Assembly: GCF_030369675.1 (NCBI RefSeq)
Contig: NZ_CP128477.1
Coordinates: forward strand, 1,922,001-1,986,000
Source of the DNA: Peteryoungia algae
Lineage (GTDB): Bacteria > Pseudomonadota > Alphaproteobacteria > Rhizobiales > Rhizobiaceae
Length of the DNA stretch: 64,000 nucleotides
Reading direction: 5' to 3'
Shown here: one piece after another, positions 31,203 through 45,564 of the stretch
Position numbering within the stretch: the first letter of the stretch is position 1
How the letters are laid out: every line of letters starts with the position of its first letter
Position numbers and translations under genes: made by a program
Notes under the pieces: model-generated
Told to the model about the DNA's origin: nothing
The model's input: the letters and a program-made list of their open reading frames with translations, nothing else
The model's database searches: none

Positions 31203-33664
31203 ATGATCAAGACTCCCCACAAAGTCGACCTTCCCCTTCCCAAGCGCGAAGTTTCCGATCCGGATGCCTTGGCCGGCGAGATCATGGAAAAGCTGACCTA
31301 CAGCATCGGCAAGGATGCCAAGGTCGCCACACCGCATGACTGGCTGACCGCCACCATTCTCGTGGTCCGCGACCGCATCATCGACAAGTGGATGGAATCC
31401 ACCCGCAACACCTACATGAACAACGGCAAGCGGGTTTATTATCTCTCGCTCGAATTCCTCATCGGCCGCCTGCTGCGCGATGCGATGTCGAACCTCGGCC
31501 TCATCGACGACATGCGGCTTGCACTCCAGTCGCTCTCTGTCGAATTCGACGTGATCGCCGGCCTCGAGCCGGATGCAGCACTCGGAAATGGCGGACTTGG
31601 ACGTCTGGCGGCCTGCTTCATGGAAAGCATGGCAACGGTCAACATCCCCGCCTATGGCTATGGCATTCGTTATGTCCACGGACTGTTTCGCCAGCAGATG
31701 GCAGAAGGCTGGCAGGTCGAACTGCCGGAAAGCTGGCTCGCCCACGGCAATCCCTGGGAATTCGAACGCCGCGAAAGCTCCTATGAAGTCGGCTATGGCG
31801 GCACGGTCGAGACGACAGAAGGCCCCGACGGCGAGCCCCGTTACGTCTGGAAACAGGGCGAGCGCGTCATCGCGACCGCCTTCGATACGCCGGCTGTCGG
31901 CTGGCGCGGCGAACGTGTCAACACGCTGCGCCTGTGGTCGGCGCAACCGATCGACCCGATCCTGCTCGACGCATTCAACGCCGGTGACCACATCGGCGCT
32001 CTGCGCGAGAGCAACAAGGCCGAATCCCTGACCCGGGTCCTCTATCCGGCCGATGCGACATCTGCCGGTCAGGAACTGCGCCTGCGCCAGGAATTCTTCT
32101 TCTGTTCGGCCTCCCTCCAGGACATCGTCCGCCGCCACCTGCAGCAGGGCAACACGCTCGCGCAGTTGCCCGACAAGGTCGCCATCCAGCTCAACGACAC
32201 CCACCCGGCCGTCTCCGTCGTCGAACTCATGCGCCTCCTGGTCGACGTCCATGGCGTCGCCTTCAACGACGCATGGGAGATTTGTTCCAAGACCTTCTCC
32301 TACACCAACCACACACTTCTGCCCGAAGCGCTGGAAAGCTGGCCCGTGCCGCTCTTCGAACGCCTCCTGCCGCGTCACATGCAGCTCGTCTATGCAATCA
32401 ATGCCAAGATCCTGCTCGACGCCCGCAAGAACCGTGGCTTCACCGATCACGAGATCCGTCAGATCTCGCTGATCGACGAAAGTGGCGACCGCCGTGTGCG
32501 CATGGGCAATCTCGCCTTCATGGGCTCCCACTCGATCAACGGCGTATCGGCTCTGCATACCGAGCTGATGAAGGAGACGGTCTTCTCCGATCTTCACAAG
32601 CTCTATCCGACGCGGATCAACAACAAGACCAACGGCATCACCCCGCGCCGCTGGCTGATGCAGTGCAATCCGGATCTGACAGACCTGATCAAGGAAGCGA
32701 TCGGCCCCGAATTCCTCGATGACGCCACCAAGCTCAAGGGCCTCGATGCCTTCGCCGACGACGCTGCCTTCCAGCAGAAGTTCGCGGCGGTGAAGTTGGC
32801 CAACAAGCAGAAGCTCGCGAGCCTCGTTGCCAGTCGCATGGGCATCAAGCTCAATCCGCATGCGATGTTCGACATCCAGATCAAGCGCATCCATGAATAC
32901 AAGCGCCAGCTCTTGAACATCATCGAGACGGTCGCCCTCTTCGACCAGATCCGCTCGCATCCGGAACGCGACTGGGTACCACGCGTAAAACTCTTCGCCG
33001 GCAAGGCTGCACCCAGCTACCACAATGCGAAACTGATCATCAAACTGGCCAACGACGTCGCGCGCGTCATCAACACGGATCCGTCGGTCCGCGGTCTCCT
33101 CAAGGTCGTCTTCATTCCCAATTACAACGTCTCTCTCGCCGAAGTCATGGTACCGGCCGCCGACCTCTCCGAGCAGATTTCCACGGCCGGCATGGAAGCG
33201 TCGGGAACCGGCAACATGAAGTTCGCGTTGAACGGTGCATTGACGATTGGAACGCTTGACGGCGCCAATGTCGAAATGCGCGATCATGTCGGCGAGGAGA
33301 ACATCGTGATATTTGGAATGACCGCAGACGAGGTCGGTCGCGTGAGAGCCGAGGGGCACAATCCGCGCGCCGCGATCGATGCGTCGCGTGAACTGCAACA
33401 GGCCTTGTCCTCGATCGCATCGGGCGTCTTTTCGCCTGACGACCGCGACCGTTATGCCGAGCTGATGCAGGGCATATACCAGCATGACTGGTTCATGGTT
33501 GCCGCCGATTTCGACGCCTATGCCAAGGCGCAGCGTGAGGTGGACGACATCTGGACTGATACTTCCGCCTGGTATTCCAAGACCATCCGCAATACCGCGC
33601 GCATGGGCTGGTTCTCGTCGGACCGCACCATCCGGCAGTACAACGCGGACATCTGGAGAGCTTG

Positions 33665-33665
<1 letters not shown>
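31203..33665 (+). CDS. glgP: Glycogen phosphorylase
   Basis: This 820-aa glycosyltransferase family 35 enzyme releases glucose-1-phosphate from alpha-1,4-glucan ends. The PLP lysine is Lys673 in ASGTGNMKFALNGALTIGTL; N-terminal blocks YYLSLEFLIGR and GNGGLGRLAACFMES are characteristic. ATG 31203 (MIKTPHKVDLPL) is preceded by AGGCGG; the frame is open 50 codons upstream but that part is not GlgP-like. It is the first gene of the glgP-glgB-glgC-glgA-pgm operon, and its stop overlaps the glgB start (TGATG). Confidence 0.97.
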
Positions 33666-35878
<2,213 letters not shown>

Positions 35879-35891
35879 GGGGAGGATACAC

Positions 35892-37151
35892 ATGACGGAA
35901 AAGAAAACAAAAAGCCTGTCACGCGACGCCATGGCCTATGTGCTGGCCGGCGGTCGCGGAAGCCGCCTCAAGGAGCTGACGGACCGCCGCGCGAAGCCCG
36001 CCGTCTATTTTGGTGGCAAGGCCCGCATCATCGACTTTGCCTTGTCCAACGCCCTCAATTCCGGCATTCGCCGCATTGGCGTGGCCACCCAGTACAAGGC
36101 CCATTCGCTGATCCGCCACATGCAGCTCGGCTGGAACTTCTTCCGCCCTGAGCGCAACGAAAGCTTCGACATCCTGCCGGCATCCCAGCGCGTCTCGGAG
36201 ACCCAGTGGTATGAAGGCACCGCCGACGCCGTCTTCCAGAACGCCGACATCATCGAATCCTACGCGCCGGAATACATGGTCATTCTCGCCGGTGACCACA
36301 TCTACAAGATGGACTACGAACTCATGCTTCAGCAGCATGTGGACACCGGCGCCGACGTCACCATCGGCTGCCTCGAAGTGCCGCGCATGGAAGCCGTCGG
36401 TTTCGGCGTCATGCATGTCGATGCCACCGACAGGATCATCGACTTCGTCGAAAAGCCCGCCGACCCGCCGGGCATTCCCGGCAATGAAGACTGCGCGCTC
36501 GCCTCGATGGGCATCTATGTCTTCAACACCAAGTTCCTGATGGAATTGCTGCGCCGCGACGCCGCCGATCCCGACTCCAGCCGTGACTTCGGCAAGGACA
36601 TCATCCCCTATGTGGTAAAGAGCGGCAAGGCAGTCGCCCACCGCTTTGCCCAGTCCTGCGTCCGCTCCGATTTCGAGCGCACCCCCTACTGGCGCGATGT
36701 CGGCACGATCGATGCTTACTGGCAGGCCAATATCGACCTCACCGACATCGTCCCGGAACTCGACCTCTACGACAAGACATGGCCGATCTGGACCTATTCG
36801 GAAAACACCCCGCCGGCCAAGTTCGTCCATGACGACGAGGGGCGACGCGGCTCGGCGATTTCCTCGCTGGTCTCGGGGGATTGCATCATTTCCGGCTCTT
36901 CACTGTACAAGAGCCTGCTGTTCACCGGCGTTCGCGCCAATTCCTATTCCCGTCTCGAAGGTGCGGTCGTCCTGCCCAAGGTGCAGATCGGCCGTCATGC
37001 GCGTCTCACCAATGTCGTGATAGACCATGGCGTGGTGATCCCCGAAGGGCTCATCGTCGGCGAGGATCCGGAAATGGATGCCAAGCGCTTCCGCCGCAGC
37101 GAAAACGGGATATGCCTCATCACACAGGCAATGCTCGACAAACTGGGTTAG
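35892..37151 (+). CDS. glgC: Glucose-1-phosphate adenylyltransferase (ADP-glucose pyrophosphorylase)
   Basis: This 419-aa enzyme makes ADP-glucose, the committed step of glycogen synthesis. The N-terminal pyrophosphorylase domain shows [20 protein letters not shown] and [14 protein letters not shown] (allosteric/activator region), [10 protein letters not shown] (catalytic Asp) and [12 protein letters not shown]-terminal left-handed beta-helix follows ([20 protein letters not shown]). The Agrobacterium-type enzyme is activated by fructose-6-phosphate and pyruvate; that property is inferred. GGGGAGGATACAC precedes the ATG, 13 nt after glgB. Confidence 0.97.
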   Translation: MTEKKTKSLSRDAMAYVLAGGRGSRLKELTDRRAKPAVYFGGKARIIDFALSNALNSGIRRIGVATQYKAHSLIRHMQLGWNFFRPERNESFDILPASQRVSETQWYEGTADAVFQNADIIESYAPEYMVILAGDHIYKMDYELMLQQHVDTGADVTIGCLEVPRMEAVGFGVMHVDATDRIIDFVEKPADPPGIPGNEDCALASMGIYVFNTKFLMELLRRDAADPDSSRDFGKDIIPYVVKSGKAVAHRFAQSCVRSDFERTPYWRDVGTIDAYWQANIDLTDIVPELDLYDKTWPIWTYSENTPPAKFVHDDEGRRGSAISSLVSGDCIISGSSLYKSLLFTGVRANSYSRLEGAVVLPKVQIGRHARLTNVVIDHGVVIPEGLIVGEDPEMDAKRFRRSENGICLITQAMLDKLG

Positions 37152-37159
37152 ACATATTC

Positions 37160-38599
37160 ATGAAGGTCCTCTCGGTCGCCTCCGAACTCTATCCTTTGAT
37201 CAAGACCGGAGGCCTCGCCGACGTTGCGGGCGCGTTGCCGATCGCGCTCGCCGCCCGTGGCGTCGACACGAAAACCCTTATTCCCGGCTACCCAGCGGTG
37301 ATGAAGGCCGTCAAGAAACCGAGAAAGGTCCACGAATTCGAGGATATCCTCGATGAGCGTGCGACCCTGCTCGAGGTCCGCCACGAGGGTCTCGACCTGC
37401 TCATCCTCGACTGCCCGCCGCTCTACGAGCGATCGGGCGGTCCCTATCTCGACAGCCAGGGTCGTGACTATCCGGACAATTGGAAACGCTTCGCCGTGCT
37501 CTCCAAGGTGGGCGCGGAGATCGCCTCCGGCGCGCTCCCCGGCTTCAAGCCGGATCTGGTTCACGTTCATGACTGGCAGGCGGCCCTCGTGCCCGTCTAC
37601 ATGCGTTATGCCGAGGCGCCGGAAGTCCCGAGTCTGATCACGATTCACAATATCGCTTTCCAGGGCCAGTTCGGTGCGACAGTCTTCCCCGATCTCGGCC
37701 TTCCGGGACATGCCTGGCATGAGGCGCTCGAATATTACGGCACCATCAGCTATCTGAAGAGCGGCCTCCTCACAGCACACGCACTTTCGACGGTCAGCCC
37801 CTCTTATGCCGATGAAATCCTGACGCCCGAATTCGGCATGGGCCTAGATGGCGTGATCGCCAGCCGCGCCGACGACCTCTATGGCATCGTCAACGGCATC
37901 GATGCCGATGTCTGGAACCCCTCGTCCGACCCGCTGCTGGCGAGCCACTACTCGGCCACGTCATTGAAGAAGCGCGCGGGGAACAGGGCAGCCCTTGTCG
38001 AGCGTTTCGCCTTTGACGGCGATGATGGCCCGATCTTCTGCGTGATCTCGCGCCTCACCTGGCAGAAGGGCCTGGACCTCGTGCCAGAGGTGATCGACGA
38101 AATCATCGATGCCGGCGGAAGGCTCGCAATCCTCGGCTCTGGCGACAGTAGCATCGAGTCCGCCTTGCAGACCGGCGCCACGCATCACCGCGGCCGCGTC
38201 GGCATGGTGCTTGGCTACGACGAGACGCTCTCGCATTTGATGCAGGCCGCATCCGACGTGATCCTCGTACCATCACGCTTCGAGCCCTGCGGCCTGACCC
38301 AGCTCTACGCACTGCGCTACGGCTGCATTCCCCTTGTCGCCCGCACCGGCGGCCTTGCCGACACCATTGTCGACGCGAATGAAGCAGCGCTTGCCGCCGG
38401 CGTCGCGACCGGCATCCAGTTTGCGCCTGTGACCACGGACGCCTTCCGCCGCGCCATCCGCCGCACGCTCAGGCTCTACCGTGACCAGCGCCTCTGGTCG
38501 CAGATGCAGAAGCAGGGCATGAAGTCGGACGTCTCCTGGAACAGGAGCGCAGCCGCCTATGCCGATCTTTATCAACGCCTCGTCGCGAAAGGCCAGTAA
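37160..38599 (+). CDS. glgA: Glycogen synthase
   Basis: This 479-aa GT5 glycogen synthase uses ADP-glucose. The N-terminus [22 protein letters not shown] contains the ADP-glucose-binding KTGGL motif; the C-terminal half has [18 protein letters not shown] and [18 protein letters not shown] with the conserved catalytic Glu. ATG 37160 lies 8 nt after glgC; the longer frame from 36881 lies in glgC and is a shadow. The ribosome site is weak, consistent with coupling to glgC translation. Confidence 0.97.
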   Translation: MKVLSVASELYPLIKTGGLADVAGALPIALAARGVDTKTLIPGYPAVMKAVKKPRKVHEFEDILDERATLLEVRHEGLDLLILDCPPLYERSGGPYLDSQGRDYPDNWKRFAVLSKVGAEIASGALPGFKPDLVHVHDWQAALVPVYMRYAEAPEVPSLITIHNIAFQGQFGATVFPDLGLPGHAWHEALEYYGTISYLKSGLLTAHALSTVSPSYADEILTPEFGMGLDGVIASRADDLYGIVNGIDADVWNPSSDPLLASHYSATSLKKRAGNRAALVERFAFDGDDGPIFCVISRLTWQKGLDLVPEVIDEIIDAGGRLAILGSGDSSIESALQTGATHHRGRVGMVLGYDETLSHLMQAASDVILVPSRFEPCGLTQLYALRYGCIPLVARTGGLADTIVDANEAALAAGVATGIQFAPVTTDAFRRAIRRTLRLYRDQRLWSQMQKQGMKSDVSWNRSAAAYADLYQRLVAKGQ

Positions 38600-40231
<1,632 letters not shown>

Positions 40232-40255
40232 TCCCAGAGATCTTCTCGCGCAGTG

Positions 40256-40289
40256 AAACCCCGGTGTCTTCGACACCGGGGTTTTTCTT
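40256..40289 (+). terminator. Terminator at the end of the glgPBCA-pgm operon
   Basis: A perfect 13-bp stem AAACCCCGGTGTC (40256-40268) / GACACCGGGGTTT (40272-40284) is closed by a C(TTCG)G-type loop and followed by further T's. It isolates the glycogen operon from the inserted arsenic genes. Confidence 0.92.
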
Positions 40290-40309
40290 TGGCAGTGGCA
40301 CGCCCGCAA

Positions 40310-40343
40310 TTGACTCTGCCATCATATCCACTATTCTGGATAT
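40310..40343 (+). promoter_or_regulatory. ars promoter with ArsR-type operator touching the start codon
   Basis: The -35 TTGACT (40310-40315), 16-nt spacer and -10 TATTCT (40332-40337) predict a start at about 40344, the A of the arsR ATG, so the message would be leaderless. An inverted repeat ATATCCA (40324-40330) / TGGATAT (40337-40343) covers the -10 and reaches the ATG, an ideal autorepression site for ArsR. Confidence 0.7.
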
Positions 40344-40703
40344 ATGGATGAAAAAACGACGATCGCGGCGCTGGCCGCCCTGGCCCAGCCGACCCGCCTC
40401 CAGACATTCCGTCTGCTCGTGGCGCATGAGCCGGATGGTATTCCCGCCGGAGAACTCGCGCGCCTGATCGGCGTACCGCAAAACACCATGTCGGCGCATC
40501 TGTCGACATTGTCCCAGGCCGGCCTGGTCACGGGCGAGCGCCAGAGCCGCTCGATCCTCTACCGCGCCGATCTCGATCGCTTTCGCGCCGTCGCCCTATA
40601 CCTGCTCAAGGATTGCTGCGGCGGCAATGCCAGCCTCTGCCAGCCGCTGATCGACGATCTCGCCTGCTGCAGCCCTCCACTTCGACCCACACATCCAAAC
40701 TGA
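40344..40703 (+). CDS. arsR: ArsR/SmtB-family arsenic-responsive repressor
   Basis: This 119-aa winged-helix repressor has the recognition helix in GVPQNTMSAHLSTLSQAGLV and the wing ERQSRSILYRAD. Typical ArsR arsenite ligands (ELCVCDL in helix 3) are absent. Instead the C-terminal part has CC at DCCGGNASLC and ACCSPP, a placement seen in other ArsR subtypes that bind As(III) through C-terminal cysteines. It heads the operon and should release DNA on binding arsenite. No Shine-Dalgarno is visible before the ATG; see the promoter entry. Confidence 0.92.
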   Translation: MDEKTTIAALAALAQPTRLQTFRLLVAHEPDGIPAGELARLIGVPQNTMSAHLSTLSQAGLVTGERQSRSILYRADLDRFRAVALYLLKDCCGGNASLCQPLIDDLACCSPPLRPTHPN

Positions 40704-40713
40704 GAGACCGGCC

Positions 40714-41241
40714 ATGTCCGACAAGATCTACAACGTGCTCTTCCTCTGCACCGGCAATTCCGCCCGCTCGATCATCGCCGAAGCGATCCTGAACCGTCTC
40801 GGCCAGGGCAGGTTCAAGGCATATTCTGCAGGCTCCCAGCCCAAGGGTGAAGTTCATCCCTACACGCTGCAGCTTCTGAAGGGCATGAATTACGACACGA
40901 GCTTTGCTCGCTCGAAGAACTGGGACGAGCTTGCGGGACCGGGCGCACCGGAACTCGATTTCGTCTTCACCGTCTGTGACAATGCCGCCGCCGAAGCCTG
41001 CCCGGTCTGGCCGGGCCAGCCGATGACCGCCCATTGGGGCGTACCGGATCCGGCTGCAGCCGAAGGCACCGATAGCGAGAAGCATTTCGCCTTCGCCGAC
41101 ACCCATCGCATGCTCAACAACCGCATTTCGATCTTCGTCAGCCTGCCGATGATGAGCCTCGACAAGCTGTCTTTGCAGAAGCGCCTGAACGAAATCGGCA
41201 AGGCGACCGACGCTGCAAGCTCCAATCCCGAGGTCGCCTGA
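40714..41241 (+). CDS. arsC: Arsenate reductase, low-molecular-weight phosphatase type
   Basis: This 175-aa LMW-PTP-fold arsenate reductase has the P-loop LFLCTGNSARS (Cys12, Arg18) and a conserved region DFVFTVCDNAAAEACPVWPG containing the additional redox cysteines. It reduces As(V) to As(III) for export, using thioredoxin or a mycothiol/glutathione-like relay depending on subtype. It is the second gene of the operon, 10 nt after arsR with AGAGACCGGCC upstream. Confidence 0.93.
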   Translation: MSDKIYNVLFLCTGNSARSIIAEAILNRLGQGRFKAYSAGSQPKGEVHPYTLQLLKGMNYDTSFARSKNWDELAGPGAPELDFVFTVCDNAAAEACPVWPGQPMTAHWGVPDPAAAEGTDSEKHFAFADTHRMLNNRISIFVSLPMMSLDKLSLQKRLNEIGKATDAASSNPEVA

Positions 41242-41243
41242 AC

Positions 41244-42302
41244 ATGTCCACGTTTGAACGCTACCTGACCCTCTGGGTCGCATTGGCCATTGTTGCCGGC
41301 ATCGCGCTTGGCTCCCTGTTTCCAGGCCTTTTCCAGCTCATTGGTTCGGCCGAGATCGCCAAGGTAAACCTGCCGGTCGCCGTGCTGATCTGGTTGATGA
41401 TCATTCCCATGCTGATGAAGATCGACTTCGCCGCCATTCGCGAGGTCGGCACGCATTGGCGCGGCATGAGCGTTACCCTCTTCGCCAACTGGGCGGTGAA
41501 GCCCTTTTCCATGGCGGTTCTGGGCTGGATCTTCATCGGCTGGCTCTTTGCACCCTTCCTGCCCAGTGACCAGATCGACAGCTACATTGCCGGCCTGATC
41601 CTCCTGGGGGCCGCGCCCTGCACCGCCATGGTCTTCGTCTGGTCCAACCTGACACGAGGCGATGCCCCCTTCACCCTGACCCAGGTCGCCCTCAACGATG
41701 CCGTCATGGTGCTGGCATTCGCCCCGATCGTGGCCATCCTGCTCGGGGTTTCCTCGATTATCGTGCCGTGGGATACGCTTCTGATCTCGGTCGCCCTTTT
41801 TATCGTCGTCCCCGTCATCGTCGCACAGATATTGCGCCGGGCGCTTGGCAGCGGCGATGGCCGTGCCCTGCAGCGCTTCCAGGACAATATCCAGCCGCTG
41901 TCGATTGGTGCACTTCTCTTCACTGTCGTGCTGCTCTTTGCCTTCCAGGGCAATCAGATCCTCGCCCAGCCGATCGTGATCGCGATCCTCGCTGTGCCGA
42001 TCTTCCTTCAGACCGTCTTCATCTTCGGCTTTGCATATCTGGCAAACCGCATGACCGGTGAAGCCCATTGTATTGCCGGACCTTCCGCGCTGATCGGCGC
42101 CTCCAACTTCTTCGAACTGGCAGTCGCTACTGCCATCAGCATCTTCGGCTTCAATTCGGGTGCAGCCCTAGCCACCGTTGTCGGCGTCCTGATCGAAGTC
42201 CCCGTCATGCTGATCCTGGTTGCAATCGTCAATCGCAGCAAGCCCTGGTACGAGGCCGGCAGCGCCGTGACCGCCCGAAACGCCACGCAAGCAAAGGCCT
42301 GA
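41244..42302 (+). CDS. acr3: ACR3-family arsenite efflux transporter
   Basis: This 352-aa carrier has about ten membrane segments. Family hallmarks are VAVLIWLMIIPMLMKIDF and GAAPCTAMVFVWSNLTRGD, the latter holding the conserved Cys in membrane helix 4 required for arsenite transport. It extrudes As(III), driven by the proton motive force. The ATG lies 2 nt after the arsC stop. Confidence 0.95.
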   Translation: MSTFERYLTLWVALAIVAGIALGSLFPGLFQLIGSAEIAKVNLPVAVLIWLMIIPMLMKIDFAAIREVGTHWRGMSVTLFANWAVKPFSMAVLGWIFIGWLFAPFLPSDQIDSYIAGLILLGAAPCTAMVFVWSNLTRGDAPFTLTQVALNDAVMVLAFAPIVAILLGVSSIIVPWDTLLISVALFIVVPVIVAQILRRALGSGDGRALQRFQDNIQPLSIGALLFTVVLLFAFQGNQILAQPIVIAILAVPIFLQTVFIFGFAYLANRMTGEAHCIAGPSALIGASNFFELAVATAISIFGFNSGAALATVVGVLIEVPVMLILVAIVNRSKPWYEAGSAVTARNATQAKA

Positions 42303-42308
42303 ACATCC

Positions 42309-42734
42309 ATGACCGTCACCATCTACCACAACCCCGCCTGCGGCACCTCGCGCAACACGCTGGACCTCATCCGCCATGCCGGCATCGAGCCTGTTGTCAT
42401 TGAATATCTGAAGACCCCGCCGAGCAAGGAAGACCTCGCAGCCATGATCGCCGCTTCGGGCCTTTCCGTGCGCCAGGCGATCCGCGAAAAGGGCACGCCC
42501 TATGAGGAACTCGGCCTTGCCGATCCGGCCCTTTCGGACGACCAGCTGCTCGACGCAATGATCGCGACACCGATCCTGATCAACCGCCCGCTTGTGGTCA
42601 CCGACATGGGCACCCGCCTCTGCCGTCCCTCCGAAGTGGTCCTCGACATTCTGCCATCAGACGCTTTTACCGCCGCCTTCGTCAAGGAAGATGGCGAGGC
42701 CGTGCTCGATGCGGAGGGCAAGCGCATTGTCTGA
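42309..42734 (+). CDS. arsC2: Arsenate reductase, glutaredoxin-dependent (ArsC/Spx fold)
   Basis: This 141-aa protein of the ArsC/thioredoxin-fold family has catalytic Cys11 in [13 protein letters not shown] and the conserved Arg-rich tail [23 protein letters not shown]. It reduces arsenate with glutathione and glutaredoxin. It is unrelated to the LMW-phosphatase ArsC two genes upstream, so the operon encodes both main arsenate-reductase types. It overlaps the arsH start. Confidence 0.94.
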   Translation: MTVTIYHNPACGTSRNTLDLIRHAGIEPVVIEYLKTPPSKEDLAAMIAASGLSVRQAIREKGTPYEELGLADPALSDDQLLDAMIATPILINRPLVVTDMGTRLCRPSEVVLDILPSDAFTAAFVKEDGEAVLDAEGKRIV

Positions 42735-43437
42735 TGGAGATCCCAACCTGCCGGCCGCCGATCTCGATCACCTGCGCATGCCGGATCTGGAGGCGCTGCG
42801 GCAACCCTTCTCCACCCACAAGCCGCGCATCCTGATCCTCTACGGTTCGCTGCGCCAGGTTTCCTTCAGCCGGTTCCTGGCAATGGAAGCCAAGCGCCTG
42901 CTGGAGCATTTCGGGGCCGAGGTCAAGGTCTTCGATCCCTCCGGCCTGCCCCTGCCCGACGATGCACCCGTCAGTCATCCCAAGGTGCAGGAGTTGCGTG
43001 ACCTATCCACCTGGTCCGAAGGGCAGGTCTGGGTGAGCCCAGAGCGTCACGGCACGCTGACCGGCATCATGAAGGCACAGATCGACTGGATTCCCTTGTC
43101 CGTCGGCGCCGTCCGTCCGACCCAGGGAAAGACGCTCGCCGTCATGCAGGTCTCTGGCGGCTCTCAGTCGTTCAATGCCGTCAATGCCATGCGTCTGCTC
43201 GGCCGCTGGATGCGGATGATCACCATTCCAAACCAGTCCTCCGTCGCCAAGGCATGGCAGGAATTCGACGGCAACGGACGCATGAAGCCCTCGTCCTATT
43301 ACGAGCGCGTCGTCGACGTCTGCGAGGAATTGATCAAATTCACGCTGCTGACACGCGACATCTCGGATCACCTTACCGATCGCTACAGCGAGCGCAGGGA
43401 AGCAGCCGTGAAGGGTGTGAACCTCAAGGCAATGTAA
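42727..43437 (+). CDS. arsH: ArsH, NADPH-dependent FMN reductase / organoarsenical oxidase
   Basis: This 236-aa flavodoxin-like protein has the FMN phosphate loop [12 protein letters not shown] and the ArsH-specific [20 protein letters not shown] and [13 protein letters not shown] blocks. ArsH oxidises trivalent organoarsenicals and reduces quinones or Fe(III). No ATG lies before the conserved region; the TTG at 42727 ([10 protein letters not shown]) has GGAGG 9 nt upstream and overlaps the arsC2 stop by 8 nt, so it is the likely start. Last gene of the arsenic operon. Confidence 0.93.
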   Translation: MSDGDPNLPAADLDHLRMPDLEALRQPFSTHKPRILILYGSLRQVSFSRFLAMEAKRLLEHFGAEVKVFDPSGLPLPDDAPVSHPKVQELRDLSTWSEGQVWVSPERHGTLTGIMKAQIDWIPLSVGAVRPTQGKTLAVMQVSGGSQSFNAVNAMRLLGRWMRMITIPNQSSVAKAWQEFDGNGRMKPSSYYERVVDVCEELIKFTLLTRDISDHLTDRYSERREAAVKGVNLKAM

Positions 43438-43517
43438 GCGCAGCTGCTCTGGCCGAAAAACGCTCGCCTGCTATGGTTCGGCAAGGCGAGCGAATCAACC
43501 GGACCATGGGGCGAAAT

Positions 43518-45476
43518 ATGACGGACGCGATGCTCGGAGCCACCCTCGGCAAGACTGGCGCCGATTTTCGTCTCTGGTCGCATCATGCGGATCGCGTGGA
43601 GCTCTGCCTCTTCGACGAGCGGGGCGAGGCTGAACTGGTCCGCATCCCCATGTCCCGCGACGAAGACGACGTAAACCACGTCTTCGTTGAAGGCTTGAAG
43701 GAAGGCGCACGCTACGGCTTCCGCATCCACGGCCCGTATGATCCGGCCGAAGGCCACTGGTACGACCCATCCAAGCTGCTGATCGACCCCTACGCCACCG
43801 AGCTGGACCGGTCTTTTGTTTATGATCCTAGGCTTGGCCAGTTCGGCGTCGAGACGGCCGATCTGATGCCGAAGTCGATCGTGAAGGCGCACAAGCTGCT
43901 GAAGCCCATGATGCCACTCGGTGAGCGCACCGGCTTCATCTACGAGGTCAACGTCAAGGCGCTGACCATGCTGCATCCTGACGTGCCCGAGGCTCAACGC
44001 GGCACGCTATCCGCCCTCGCCCATCCCGCCATCCTCGCCCATCTGCGCCGCATCGGCGTCGACATGGTCGAGCTCATGCCGATCACCGCCTGGATCGACG
44101 AGCGTCATCTTCCACCGCTCGGCCTCACCAACAGCTGGGGCTACAACCCCGTCGCCATGATGGCGCTCGATCCGCGTCTCGTGCCCGGCGGCGTGAAGGA
44201 ATTGCGCGAGACGGTCGCGGCCCTGCATGCCGAAGGCATCGGCGTCATCCTCGACCTGGTCTTCAACCACACCGGCGAAAGCGATGTCCACGGCACCACG
44301 CTCTCCCTGCGCGGCATCGACAATCGCTCCCTCTTCCGCCATGTGGCGGGCGATCCCGGAACTCTCGTCAACGACACCGGCTGCGGCAACACGCTCGCCT
44401 GCGACCACCCCATTGTCCGCCGGCTGATCGTCGACACCCTGCGCCACTTCGTCCTCTCTGCCGGAGTCGACGGCTTCCGCTTCGACCTCGCCCCGATCAT
44501 GGGCCGCCATTGGGACGGCTTCCATCAGGACGCCCCGACCCTCAAGGCCATTCTCGAAGACGAGGTGCTGGAGGACCGCATCCTGATCGCCGAACCCTGG
44601 GACATCGGCCCCGGCGGATACCAGCTCGGCCGTTTCCCGCCCGCCTTCCTCGAATGGAACGACCGCGCCCGCGACACCATCCGCCGCCACTGGCGCGGCG
44701 ATGCGGGAACGACGGGCGATCTTGCAACGGCGCTGGCCGGCTCCGCCGATCTCTTCGCCCATGACGGTCACAGCCAGACCCGCAGCGTCAACTTCATCGC
44801 CGCCCATGACGGCTTCTCGCTCTACGACCTCGTCTCCTTTGAGCACAAGCACAACGAGGCGAACGGCGAGGAAAACCGGGACGGCCACAACGAGAACCAT
44901 TCCTGGAACAACGGCACCGAGGGCGAAACCACAGACAAGGCGATCCTGAAGAAGCGCCGCCAGGATGTCGAAGCCCTGCTCTCCACGCTTTTTGCCAGCC
45001 GCGGTGCCGTCATGCTCACTGCCGGCGACGAGTTCGGCCGCACGCAACGCGGCAACAACAATGCCTATTGCCAGGACAATGCGCTCACCTGGCTTGACTG
45101 GTCGAAGACAGATGAAGACTTGATCGAATCCACCGCGCGCCTCGCCGCCATGCGCCAGCGCTTCTCCTGTTTCATGGACACGGCCGTTCTGGCAGGCGAT
45201 GGCGATGTCGAATGGCTGAATGTCGAAGGCCTGCCGATGACCGCCGGCGACTGGCAGACCCCGGATCTCGGCTCCTTTGCCATGCTGCTCACGGCCATCG
45301 ATCGCGAAACCGGCAAGGATTGTCGCGTCGCTGTGCTGGTGAACCGGTCCGCGGACACACAGGATTATAGTCTGCCGATTGCAGAAAGGCGCAAATGGCG
45401 CCGTCTGCACACCGGACGAAGTGCTGCCAAGGCGAGCGTAAAGCCTCGGACGGTGGATTTCTGGGTCGAGAGCTAG
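43518..45476 (+). CDS. glgX: Glycogen debranching enzyme
   Basis: This 652-aa GH13 isoamylase-type enzyme removes short alpha-1,6 branches left by phosphorylase. It has an N-terminal CBM48-like domain (GADFRLWSHHADRVELCLFDE), then the barrel with the nucleophile Asp in VDGFRFDLAPIM, acid Glu in ILIAEPWDIGPGGY and Asp in NFIAAHDGFSLYDLV. ATG 43518 follows GGGGCGAA; ATGs at 43473 and 43506 are alternatives. In related Rhizobiaceae glgX directly follows pgm; here 3.3 kb of arsenic genes intervene. A 9-bp hairpin (43461-43492) without a T tract precedes it. Confidence 0.96.
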   Translation: MTDAMLGATLGKTGADFRLWSHHADRVELCLFDERGEAELVRIPMSRDEDDVNHVFVEGLKEGARYGFRIHGPYDPAEGHWYDPSKLLIDPYATELDRSFVYDPRLGQFGVETADLMPKSIVKAHKLLKPMMPLGERTGFIYEVNVKALTMLHPDVPEAQRGTLSALAHPAILAHLRRIGVDMVELMPITAWIDERHLPPLGLTNSWGYNPVAMMALDPRLVPGGVKELRETVAALHAEGIGVILDLVFNHTGESDVHGTTLSLRGIDNRSLFRHVAGDPGTLVNDTGCGNTLACDHPIVRRLIVDTLRHFVLSAGVDGFRFDLAPIMGRHWDGFHQDAPTLKAILEDEVLEDRILIAEPWDIGPGGYQLGRFPPAFLEWNDRARDTIRRHWRGDAGTTGDLATALAGSADLFAHDGHSQTRSVNFIAAHDGFSLYDLVSFEHKHNEANGEENRDGHNENHSWNNGTEGETTDKAILKKRRQDVEALLSTLFASRGAVMLTAGDEFGRTQRGNNNAYCQDNALTWLDWSKTDEDLIESTARLAAMRQRFSCFMDTAVLAGDGDVEWLNVEGLPMTAGDWQTPDLGSFAMLLTAIDRETGKDCRVAVLVNRSADTQDYSLPIAERRKWRRLHTGRSAAKASVKPRTVDFWVES

Positions 45477-45564
45477 AATTCTCGCCGATCTGTGACCGAA
45501 CCCTATTCCGCATGACACCAAGCGGCTGTAGCCTGCGGGAATTATTGAAGGATCGGGTCTTTTC

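Noticed and set aside
43461..43492. Hairpin CGCTCGCCT/AGGCGAGCG as ars operon terminator
   Set aside because: The 9-bp stem is real, but no T tract follows and it overlaps possible glgX starts; it is mentioned only in the glgX entry.
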